Assembly: GCA_022829145.1 (NCBI GenBank) | Contig: CM040758.1 | Coordinates: forward strand, 19,355,075-19,419,074 | Length of the DNA: 64,000 nucleotides | Direction: 5' to 3' | From: Albula goreensis | Lineage: Eukaryota; Chordata; Actinopteri; Albuliformes; Albulidae | Shown: positions 49,685 through 61,100 of the stretch, in pieces | How positions within the stretch are numbered: the first letter of the stretch is position 1 | Layout of the letters: every line of letters begins with the position of its first letter | Notes under the pieces: model-generated | The model's database searches: none | What the model was told of the DNA's origin: nothing | What the model saw: the letters and a program-made list of their open reading frames with translations, nothing else | Made by a program: the position numbers and the translations under genes

Positions 49685-50240
49685 AGCAGACACAATAATG
49701 GAAACATCAAATGAAAAAGGACATTTATTTTGAAGTGACTACATCAAAGTGAAAACCATCTACAAATGTATTTCATATCAATGTCTTTACTTTAAAATTC
49801 AAGTTTCCAAAGCAACATGGGAGACTTTATTATGTATACCTACCAAAAGTGTGTTGGCCCCCTATTTTCAAGGATTTTGTTTCCCCTTGCATTTTTCAGG
49901 GATTCTGTTTCCTGTTGACTCCAGTGCTTCACTGAGTTGTTGATAATCGCCTGTTAGTGCATCGGTGCTCTGAATAGCTCATTCCATCCCACCCCACAGA
50001 TGCTTGATTGGATTAAGATCTGGTAACTGTGAAGGCCTCTGCAGTGAGCTGAATTCACCGCCATGCTCCTGGCACTATTCCTGGACCATCCTAGCCTGGT
50101 GGAATGGAGCATTTTCCTGCTGAAAAAAGCCTGTTCACTGTTGGATACACCACTGCCATGAAGGGATGTGCTTGGTCAGCAATAATGATCATGGTACTTA
50201 AATGTGGGTGTAGCCATATCCAGAGATCATATATGTCACT
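49685..50240 (-). mobile_element. Tc1/mariner transposase fragment, minus-strand copy
   Basis: Reading the minus strand from about 50215 gives IIADQAHPFMAVVYPT, a place corresponding to QDNAPCH, then EFSSLQ, then DLNPIKHLW (at about 49990-50015), then GGQHTFGRYT near the end, in the order of a Tc1 transposase carboxyl half. The outer end has TTTCCATTATTGTGTC-type sequence as in Tc1 inverted repeats. Several frame breaks; no amino half seen. The catalytic Glu position of DLNPIE reads Lys. Confidence 0.7.
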
Positions 50241-50248
50241 AATGTTTG

Positions 50249-50500
50249 GGAATGGTTCTGGAGACACGACAGTGAATTCCACCTACTGCAGTAGCCTCCA
50301 CAATCAGCAGATTTAAATCCAATCAAGCATCTGTGGGATGAAATGGAACAAACTATTCAGAGCAGAGATTCACCACCCGCCAATTTTAACAACCACTAGA
50401 AGGGTTGGAGTTGAAATGTGCCAGAATTCCTGTGCCAATGTATTCCTTGTTGCCGTACATTCCCCAACACATTCAGGCTATTCTCAGGGCAAAAGAGAGG
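50249..50500 (+). mobile_element. Tc1/mariner transposase fragment, plus-strand copy in inverted orientation
   Basis: The plus strand reads EWFWRHDSEF, then PPQSADLNPIKHLWDEMEQ-like residues (frame shifts between), then a decayed carboxyl end. The segment 50270-50371 is an inverted repeat of 49959-50060 at about 80 percent identity by eye. It shares the Lys in place of Glu in DLNPIE with the neighbouring copy. The right limit is uncertain. Confidence 0.6.
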
Positions 50501-53259
50501 TAGGTGTACCAAAATAAGTGGCCTCTTGCTGTATGTAAAGCTGCCTAAGTGCACACTGAGTGAAGATGGGTTGACCATTTGTAATGCAAGCAAATTGTCA
50601 CGCTGACAGAGATCATACTGATTCATGTGCTGCAGAATACAGTAAATAAAAACTCTGTAATAAGAGAAGCAGCATGACCTTTCAGAATCCATGTTTCTGA
50701 TAGAGAAATAACCCCAGATTGAAAAAATAGTATGAGTAATTAGTTCGCCTATCTGCGAGCAAGCAGGGAAAAAAAGATATTGATTTGGGCTATTGTCATT
50801 CTAGGGTAAAACCACAAATCTGAACATGCTGTTAGAAATGGAAGCATGTTGCATTTTCGTATTGTGGCACAGAGATATTGCTAGTGTCAAGAGGCGATGC
50901 TTGGTGCATTTCAGGAAAGTATAGCAGAGTGTCTGAGGTCTTGCTGTGTTCACACATCACACCATTTGTCTGCTGTTTGTCTCTGGTAAACAATAATGAA
51001 AACATTACAGCTCTCACTGCATCAAATCCTTTAATATTGAAAGCAAATTAATATCAACTCCATCAATCAGAATCATTGGAAAACCTGGATTGTGATGTGG
51101 ATTTATGATAAAAATAACTGCTGAATTTATAGATTTTACCACTGATAAACAGATAAATATATATTTTAAATAAATAACAGTACAGGAATACCATTATTTA
51201 TTTATTTTCCTAAAAGGACATACAGAATAAATAATACCCATTTCTAACAAAAGGGACCAATGAACTAAAGCTTAAAAGGCTAACCTTCTGCCAAGTAGCA
51301 AATTGTTAATTTCTGTGTGAAGTGTCTAATTACAAAGCATAACTTGGCAGTGATGAATTTGCAGTTGTTGAAAGTGCGAATGACCTCGGATGTCTGCGCA
51401 AAACTACTCACCATGCTGGCGTTCTTAGAAATGCATTTCAAGCTGAAATGGTGCTCTTTTTGCTGAAAGTAGGCGCTAAATGGAGTTTACATAAACGCAT
51501 GATTTATCCTGGAGTTCACAGTGGCTATGTAAAGCTTTTTTCATTTTATCCACAGTTCATAGAACATGATCCTTTTGCTGTCTTCATTTCATTTAATTAT
51601 CCTTATTACTGTGTTCACTGCCCTTTACTATAAATGTATGTATGGCTGTATATACATATGTATGTATGCATTATGTAGAACATTACTTTAACCTTGAATT
51701 GTACTTCCTATCAAAACAAGAATGCATGAAATAGCACCTCCTGCCAGCCACCTGCCTCTTTTTCCTCTCTTTTCTTTCTGCTGAGCTGCACAGTCACTGC
51801 ATCAAAGGGGCACAGTGTTTTTGCAGCTGGCGCAGGTGGACTGCATGTGATCAATCCTGGTAGGTCCCAGGAATGCTAAGAAACATGTAAGATCCTGTCT
51901 ATTTGGACCTTCTTTCATTTGATGATTCCAAAATGCACACATGCCCCCTGCATGGTCACCCACCATGGCTGTCACTGGCACAGTCTTCTGTATCAGAGGC
52001 AGAAAATACTGCAATATCCTGTGACATACATTTAGAATATGCTGTGACATGCTCCACACATTCCTAATATAAATTCAATACCGCACACTCATGACCACAC
52101 ATTCACAGCAACAAATTTTGTTTAGCCACAAAGTTCTTTGGTGCATTTATCCATTGTACGGTGAGTGGTGAGACTGAGAAGTTCTATTTCACACACCAGT
52201 TTTCTCCTCAAGGTGTGATGGAAATCTATCTAGTCAGGCCTCGGTTGCCAATGCACCCTGAACAGTGTGATTACAGCTTCTGATAGGATTTGCCATAGTG
52301 TTAAGAGGAAATGAACAAACGTTGAGATCAGGGAACAGCCTCTCATCTCCACTGCTCCCTTGCTCTATGGCTAGAGGATGTACCTTGCATTTGTAATGGG
52401 AACAATTCAATATATCATAAATAAATAAACATAAATAAAGAGCAAGGGAGCAGAGAGAGCCTGCTGCACTGCTCAGGTGCATTTATTATTGCAGGACTAT
52501 GGATCGGGTTGTGACCACTGACCGTAAGGGAACATCCAAGAAGGTATATGATGTGTGAGGGGAAGCAGACCTTTACACTGGGTAAAAATATTATTATTAT
52601 TTTTTTATCTTTTCAGAAAATCCTCTGGTATTTTATGTGTGCCTCTTCCAGTTTCTCACACATTCGCACACACACACACACACGCACGCACACGCACGCA
52701 CGCACGCACACACACACACACACACTCACATGCACGCACGCACACACACACACACACACACACGCACACACTTGTGTGTAACAAATCCTCATGGAACATT
52801 TATTTTGATTATTTACATTTTGAGTGAAGTGCAATGTAAACATGAAGAAAAAAGATGTTTGTCACGAAATGTACACTGTTCAATCAATCAACTTGTCACA
52901 ATAAATCTGCCACCACTGCGAGCTTGGTTTAGAGTTATGATTATTTCCATTTTAGGAAAAAATAATTCCTCCAGCAAATTCATTAATTCATAACAGAAGC
53001 TACTGCTACCATGCACTGTCTCCCAAAACTCAAATTCAAACTTTTTTTTAAATGATCCAGAGTATTTCAAACAATGCAACAGGAACCCATTTTTCCAATG
53101 CACTGCAGTCACAAGATGCCCTTTCAGTGCTCTTTCAACTGCCTTATAGTCACAGATAGTATCCCCAAATCATCTTTTAGTTTCCATTTGTTTTCCTCTT
53201 TTTTAATTTTATTGTTAAAGTGTGGACCAGGGGACAAAAAGTAACAACTGGACCCTGTG
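50501..53259. other. non-coding downstream sequence
   Basis: No supported gene. Ordinary AT-rich DNA with one compound CA array; open frames at 51802-52059 and 52234-52482 (minus) resemble no family I can name. Confidence 0.55.
52663..52772 (+). repeat. CA/CGCA compound microsatellite
   Basis: CA arrays interleaved with CGCACGCA blocks, similar in make-up to the array at 10854. Confidence 0.96.
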
Positions 53260-53790
53260 TCAGTTATGACAGCGGGTGAACGATGCCCCAAAGGTTCACA
53301 GGAGGGGGCGAATCAAAGAAGCACATCCTCAGAGACAACCTTATCGCAATATCGTCTCTTCCTTTGAATAGCGGCAGGTGAGAAAATGTTAAGTGAAACA
53401 TGAGCCGGGCTTCGGCGGAACACTTTAACACCTCCTCCCCAAAGAGCAGCAGATGGTCCCGCATGGGAGGGGGGGGGAGAAAAGCGTGTTTGATCAAATG
53501 ATGGCCTGGCCCCACCTGAGCTGTCAGACGCAGAATGACAGCGGAGACAGAGGTTTCATGTCTGAGCACGGAAAGTGGACCCCTGGACTCAATCCCCCCC
53601 GACTCCAGGCCCCACTGAGGTTGTGCTGACAGGCGCTGGACTCGACATCGGGGAAGGGCAGCGCAGCTCAGTCTCTGACACGGGCAGGTGTGTCGGCAGC
53701 ATGTGTGTCTCCTCCACATCTCACTTCCTCATCACATTAAATGGGCTGACTGGGGAGAGACACGGGGCGCTGCATGTTTGAATAACTAAA
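53260..53790. promoter_or_regulatory. GC-rich island with an E-box cluster, candidate regulatory element
   Basis: About 530 bp of clearly GC-richer sequence in AT-rich DNA. E-boxes occur at 53375-53380 (CAGGTG), 53450-53455 (CAGATG), 53495-53500 (CAAATG), 53513-53518 (CACCTG) and 53685-53690 (CAGGTG). A 151-codon minus-strand frame covers it but resembles no protein I know. Could also be an unannotated exon of a distant or non-coding transcript. Confidence 0.3.
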
Positions 53791-54513
53791 TCTCACAGGT
53801 TCACATGATATGGTGCCCTCACTGTCTCTGTCTTTGAGTTAGGCATTACCAGCGTTGCTCTTTTTTTAAACTCATGATAGATTAAATTCCCCACATGAAA
53901 TTTGCTCATATGCTCAATGCAAACATCTACAGTATACACCAGTTTTAAATTTGTGGCAATATTTTATATCCTCCAAAAATCTGGCTCACCAATTTTCTAA
54001 TTCACTGTGAGGTTGTACATAGATTCTACATTACTCCACGCTTCAAATTTCAAATGAAAGTAGAAGAAACATATCTTTGAGCAAACAGTTCATCAGGAGC
54101 AGTTTTTGCATGCTGAAGTATATGTGGTGGGAGTGACTACCAAAACTGTTCTTTGTGCTTCCCAGCCTCTGGTATTTTTCAGTTGATGATAAGGGTTTGT
54201 CAGTGAGTGGTGGATAAAATAAAAAAAATGATTACCTGAAAGAAAACAACATCACGGTCTCCGATGACAAGCGCGCAGGCTGCAGCGCTATCAAGATCAA
54301 TTTTTAGGAGCACAAATCCACACACACTTTGTGGGAGTGTGTAGTGGGTATCACTGCCGGATATGAGAATGCACCCAAATATAGCAAGAATCTCCGGACA
54401 ACCTGACTGTGAGCAGAGTTTTTATGAAGTTTATTCTGTGCCTATGACATGGTCAGTTTGTGCAACGTGCTGTTCCCATCTATCAGTATTTTTTGGGGTG
54501 GGATATCCAATAA

Positions 54514-54570
54514 ATAGATAGATAGATAGATAGATAGACAGATAAATAAATAAATAAATAAATAAATAAA
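54514..54570 (+). repeat. GATA/AAAT tetranucleotide array
   Basis: About seven TAGA/GATA units followed by seven AAAT units. Confidence 0.95.
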
Positions 54571-55550
54571 ATCATGGATGGTCACATTATGGTATAACTG
54601 ATCTCCTGCTATTGAAATGCAAATGCAAGCACCCTGCATATTCATTAAAACGTGTAGGAATCCAATCCACAACACATACTGTGAAAAACACGATCCCGGG
54701 TGCTGCTGATTTCCACATGCTATTGTTTATCCAATTAATTAAAAAAAGAGTCTTTTGATAAAGAAACACCTCCATGTTTTGGTTGGTCTATTCCTTAGCT
54801 ATGGCTGCTGGTGGTGCCGGCACTTTATTGATTGTGAAACCATGTCTCCTGTCACAGCTTGGACATTTGAAGGCTGTGCTTGGCTGTGGTGATGGGCGTG
54901 GATCTAAGCGTTGGTGTCGGTGCTGACTGTGCTCTTTAAGATGATGGGTGTGTCATCAGTAAGCTGTCCATTCTTCTGCAGCCTACAAAGGTGTTGACAC
55001 ACAGACAGTGATTCTGTGACTTCTGTTCGTGGAAAAAAAAATCACCACTTCTCAGTGTGATGGAAAGAAAGACATGTCAGAAAGAAAGATGATAACACAC
55101 CGTAGCTCAGTTTGTATCTAAATATTATGAGCCATTGGCCCTCACTCCAGGTCCTGGTGTGGCAAAATGTGTGCTGCTTTTGTTTTCATCTAAAATTCCA
55201 CAGCAAGCTCAATATGAGAAAATCAGGTGAGGTGAGTTAGCTGTGTAATCAGCTGTGTTAATTGGCCATTAAACGCAGAGGAACAACACAAACCAGCATA
55301 TGCTGTGACTCAGCAGGGCTTACAAAGTGAATAATGCATGCACACCATACACATTGGTCTCATAACCACCCATTAGCAATGATTTACTCACCTTGCACTT
55401 TTGCCACATAGTAAGTTCACTTGAGTTTGCCTTTTATTGAAATGTAAGGCATTTGGTTATTGAAATATGCTCTGGCACTGGGGAATCTGCCAGAGAAGCT
55501 GCATGACTGCTGAACACAATATGGAATCAAATGCACCACAGAATGAAATG

Positions 55551-55552
55551 GT

Positions 55553-55599
<47 letters not shown>
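55551..55599 (+). repeat. TG microsatellite
   Basis: About 22 TG units ending in a G-run. Confidence 0.95.
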
Positions 55600-56225
55600 G
55601 GTTTGAAAATGACTTTTATAGGAGTACACAATCATGCACTCCACACACAACAGGGTTAAGGTAAGTGGACCTCCACTTTTATACATAAGGTAGCAAGACC
55701 AGCAGTAGCTGAATATTCTTTCAATTGCATTACTCTGAGTCAAGGACGAGGCCCACCGCAGCTAGATTGACCTTAGTCTAGGTGGGGGCAACTACACCAG
55801 ATAAGATGTTTTTATGCATTTATGTATTTCTTTTTAAAATGTGACTTTTTTTTTTTCTGAAGCGACTTTGCCAGCTCACTGCACTGTTCCAAAACCACGG
55901 AACAGTAGGAAAAACAAACTGTCTGGAGGCCTAGCTGCACAGAGGTACAGTGTCCCATTTTTTGCTCTTGGCAGCAGTAGGCTTTGGAAGCAGTCATGCT
56001 CCATTCTGTTATGTTCCACCATGCATAGAAAATGACATACAGAAGAAAAGATGTGAGACATTTCAACAGCTTGTTAAAGTGGAGCACACAACAGGGGGTG
56101 ATATATTTTATAAAAGGTTCAATCTCACAAACATTAAAAAAGATAGTTGGTTCAATTCTAATTGTATTAGGTAAACATGAGTATTTATTCTCATTCATAT
56201 AGTAGTATAACCGAACATGCATGCA

Positions 56226-56226
<1 letters not shown>

Positions 56227-56266
<40 letters not shown>
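56227..56266 (+). repeat. CA microsatellite
   Basis: About 19 CA units. Confidence 0.96.
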
Positions 56267-56268
<2 letters not shown>

Positions 56269-57984
56269 CCTGGGAGTGTTCATCGATTTTCTGATGGAAT
56301 GTTTTTTTAGGTATATATGTTATGCCCTGAAGAGAAATCAATATTCCATTCAGTCATCTAATAGATTATGGCCTTGTATGACATTGTATTTGAATTCTTC
56401 ATTGAGATAAAAAATAATACAAAAGCAACACAAAAGTTTACAAATATATTAATGATATATTATTACTAGACAGTCAACTGACAGTAAACATAGGTAGACA
56501 ATCACAGGTGTAACAGCTGATTTCATCACTGATATAAATATTCAAAGTGTATGTTCACGATGACATCAATGGCCTTTGCAACATTCATGCATTGAAATCT
56601 TCAACTCATTTGTAATTATTATCTTTCAAAATGGCTGTCCTTTTTTAAAACTAAACCATAAAACAATAGGCTTTGCTTGAGATACTTCAGTATGATGGCC
56701 CTGGGAACAGACTTGCTACAGCATGTACATGCAAAACAACAAAGGCATCTACTTCCTTAATCTGTATGCAATTATGCAGAGAGGGGAAAAGGACTTGCAT
56801 CATGCCAGCTCCCCTTAATCGTATCACCCAACACAAAGGCAAAGTTGCACAAGCGATCTCTCCTGATAAACAGTGCATTTGGATCATGAGTGTGCCTCCG
56901 TTGGTTTGTCTCTGAGAGCAGTTAATCCAAAAAGCAGTGCACATCTGACCAAACAAGAACATGAAACATGCTCTGATTGTTTTCTATCTGTTGCACTAAA
57001 TTACATCATTGCGCAAAAAGTATTTTTTTTTCGTCTGCGCCCTTGCCATCAATGTTACCCTGCAGAAAAGAGCAAGAAAATGTCATACTGTGACAAACGA
57101 AGGATTCGAATTGTGCCACAGAGACTTTGCCAATCTGGTTCACAGACCCACAGGGGTGAGGAACCAACACCTGCGCTCAAAATTCTACTAATTCATTTGT
57201 TCAGTCACAGTAGCTACTGGCTAGAAAGGGAAATGAATGCCAAAAAAAGAAATGTTAAACAAAATAATGATAAAATATTCATCCTTATTGATTCAAAATG
57301 TAATCTGTATGCATATTGTCCCTCTGTTCCACTTGCTACACTTGCACACATTCCTGGTGAAAAATAACGGGTCACAGTGATCCTCATCCTTAACCTTAGG
57401 CACTCAATTTTAGCACATTTTGAATTTTGTTTTGTACAACCTTTTTTTCCCATAAATTTCACATCGCAAAATAAAGAAGGGAGCAAATGCCACTTACATG
57501 TCTGTTTTCATAGTTCAGGGTAAAACAGATTTCAGTAGGACTGAAAGCAGTCGTGTGACCCATCTTTAAGGCTGTGCTTGGTAAGTAGTTGTCATAGGTC
57601 AAGGACGTTGCCATTAAATACCCGAAATCCTTTCATGTTTACTCCTGAGAAACAGAGATGGAGGAAAGAAAAAAAACCTTGCTCTGGCGTTCCTTTATGC
57701 ATCATCTTTGAACCAAACAAGGGCCACCAGGGTACAATGTCAGATTACCTTTCACTTCAACATAAAAGGAATTGCTTTAGCACAAAGATTTTTGAGAAAA
57801 GCATTACATTTAAGGCTGCAGTGTACTTTGTCCTTGAATTTAACACTCACAAATATATCATGTTTATTATATATATCCAGTCATTATTTGTTTCATTAAT
57901 CTTTCATTATAAAGAGTCATGCCAGAGCATGTAGGATAGATACACATTTTACACCATTATTTTAGGAGATAAATACCTGGACTG

Positions 57985-58114
57985 CAGGGTGGTGGTCTAG
58001 AGGGAGGGTAATAACAGACCTGAAGGCCAAGTTCTGAGGGCATGGTGTTACAAGCACTTTGACTTTGTGCTGCCTTCAGGCAAAGTTGTTCATTGTTTCT
58101 AAGGAAAAAAAAAA
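57985..58114 (+). mobile_element. possible short tRNA-like SINE
   Basis: TGGTCTAGAGG (57993-58003) fits the pol III A box. A weak B-box-like AGTTCTGAGGG follows at 58030-58040, with tRNA-like spacing, and the unit ends in a 10-A tail at 58105-58114. The B box is poor, so this is tentative. Confidence 0.25.
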
Positions 58115-61100
58115 CACTGCCACCATTTATTTCTCATTAATTCAGTTTTGTGATAATGCTGTGTGTCAGTGAAGAGCAGCAGTGTCTAATTAGAGTAAAA
58201 AAAAAACTGACTGCATGCACAGAGACAGCCAAAGAGTTCAAACACATTAGGTCCAGTGAGAGGAAGCTTTCATTTTAATTAAAATATCAAATAAAGGGAA
58301 CTACATTCATGGCAATGCCTGAGGACAGATTCCTATTATTTCAGATCTCTGAGCAGGGGAAACTCAGGGACAGGTTATTTACAATAAATATAAAGCGGTC
58401 AAGTTGGTCATACCCTTTCATTTGCTTTAACAATATAACAGTACACTGTCTGCATCTGTATTTCAAGCAACGGGGTCAACACACCCAACCATTTTATCAT
58501 CAAAACAGAATGCTTAAAATGCTTAACACTGCGATCTTTCCACACGCTGGTGCATTTAAGTCTTTTATCTTTGCTCTTAATGTCTGTAAACCTCATAGGC
58601 CCTTTCCAGTGCAGCCCCCTCAAGTGCTTTTTGCAAGCAAGAAAACATTACAAACAACAAACAGCTAATGCAATTCCACTCAACTACAACACATTGTGGT
58701 AGACCATAAAAATTGACCAAGACTTTGGAAAATTTTGCTATACCATTGTGCCAATAACTGTACCACGCCCCCCTGAATGCTGTGTTATGCTTGTATGTTC
58801 ACACATGCTCCTGTATCATGAACATGTTGTTCTGGAAATGCACAAACCAGTGAAATGGTTGTGGCAGAATGATGTTTTCACAATTTAAAAAAATGAAATA
58901 CTGTATTGAAAATACACTGCTGTGAAACTATGGATTTTTTTTCACAAAATCAAATGTTAAACAAAATATTTTAATAAATAAATGATATCCACTAAAATAT
59001 TAATATTAACAAGAAGAAAAAAATCAAACCACCTCAAATCATCCTCACATCAGATGTGGTCTCTCATGTCCTGGAAATGCTATTTTACAGTCATTTGATA
59101 CTTCTTATAATTTTAAAATCATGTCTCCTTTTGTGTAGAACTGTCAATTTATAAATGACACATCAAATCACATTTGATACTGAAAGCAGTGATTCAAAGG
59201 AAAACTTTTTTTTCCTCTTTGATTTAAAACCTTCAAATGAATGCTCACTTTTTCTTACCTCTTGCATTTATTTTTTTTTTTTTTTTTTAATAGCCCAGTT
59301 GACAGGATCTATGACAGCCTGAGGAAAAAATTTACATTTTATGCATCTCTATTTATGCAACTCTAATTGTGTGCTTATTAGCTGCTAATAAATAATAAAA
59401 CAATCATGTATTAGTTCCTGGGTATGCTCAATTTAGCACATGTTACACTTTCTGATGTTATTGCTTTGCAAGCTGACTACCTGCTACTAGTTAGCCATGA
59501 ATCATGCTTACTGTCTCCAGCTGGGCTTCTGTTCACCAGTTCTTTTATATAAGACAGCACTGAGCATTCAGTGAGGGCAGTTACGAACTATATTACAAAG
59601 TGAGAGTTTGTTTCCATTTATTAACCAAATTAAACCATTAAACTATGAAAATACTTTTTAGTTTGTCAAGTAACCAATCCAAATGGAGCAGAGGCAGGAA
59701 CTCTAAACAGAGTGGAGGTAGGTGTTGAGGGAAATGCACACTGGGAATATGTCGGAAATGCACTGCTGATGCACATGGGTCTGGCCCTTGTTCTTTGAGT
59801 ATCATTTGATACATTGCTGCACATAATTTGAATGAACTTTTTATCATATTCTGTTGTTTGGTTGTGAGTAAAACTTGAATACTGGCCAAAATAGGCATGC
59901 ATACAGAAATGTTTGGTTTTTTAGTTGGTTATCATAATGTTACATTTCTCATTTTACATTGACTCTTTCCACTCATTGATTCTTTTTACATACTGTTTGT
60001 CACTGGTAGCAGTCTTATCAGGACATCATGCAAATGTGGAAGTTGTGTGAACATCAAAGATGGATGGGTCAAAGTGTTGCATGAGATCAGATCTCTCTCA
60101 TAAAATTGTGCTCACGAGCATACACTCAAACACAACACCTCTGGCCTTCCTTTTGAGTTGGATCTGAAATTCATTTTGGTTTTTCCAGATACAACCATTT
60201 TAACCAAGCACAGTGAGGTAGAATTATTACAGTTCACAATGGATTTATTCTTACTGTACCAAAAATCCCCAAATGGATATAATGTAGACTAGTAATTTCA
60301 ATTTAGCTGAATTTACTTGCTCACCAAACTGGTGTTTAAATTGGATTTGCTTAATGAGTGCATTACAGTTTTCCAGCAGGTTCCATGCCATTGAATTGTG
60401 TGAATCATACCAATGTTCTTTTGTACTACTTACTTTCATTAAATTTCTGCATTAGAGTCCAAAAAATGTTAGTGAGTCTTGTTACTATATAAAGAAGTTA
60501 AAAGGCTATAGAAAACATGTTAAAGACATACCAACATTGTGATTGTAATCATTAAGCATTTGCAGACACAACATTGCTCTTATTGCTTTAGCGCAAAACT
60601 TTTACTGTTTTAGTGCAAATGGTGTCTTTACCAATGTCTGATAAATTTCAAATAGCCAGCTATGCTGTTGCCCTCAGCTACCAAATGCCTAATTACAAGT
60701 TACACTTACCAACATAAAGTCACATGTCCATGTACGTTTTCAACATTGATTTAATTATATTTTTCTTGTTTGTTTTTGAATATTGCATTTTAATGACATA
60801 ACAATGCATGCAGCTGGTTTTATTCTGCAGTCCTTGACCAGAAAATAAGTTTGGAATGACTGTTTTTTGCGTATGCAAAACGTTAAAGCAGAAGACTTTC
60901 TTTGAAATTAGTATTCACATAGTACTAAGCATTACCCTTAGACATGTCATGTGCTATATCAAGCGGATAACTTGTAGTTATGTAAAAATTGGCAAGGTTC
61001 TCAGATGAGAAACATGTTTTTTCCACTCCATAGTCAGTAGTCCTATGCATATTTAACATACACTTCATCATTTTCTTTTGTTCTGAGGCTGATAGCATTA

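Noticed and set aside
53264-53719. 151-codon minus-strand frame as a gene
   Set aside because: Composition follows the GC-rich island, no homology, no clear splice or promoter context; kept only as a finding.
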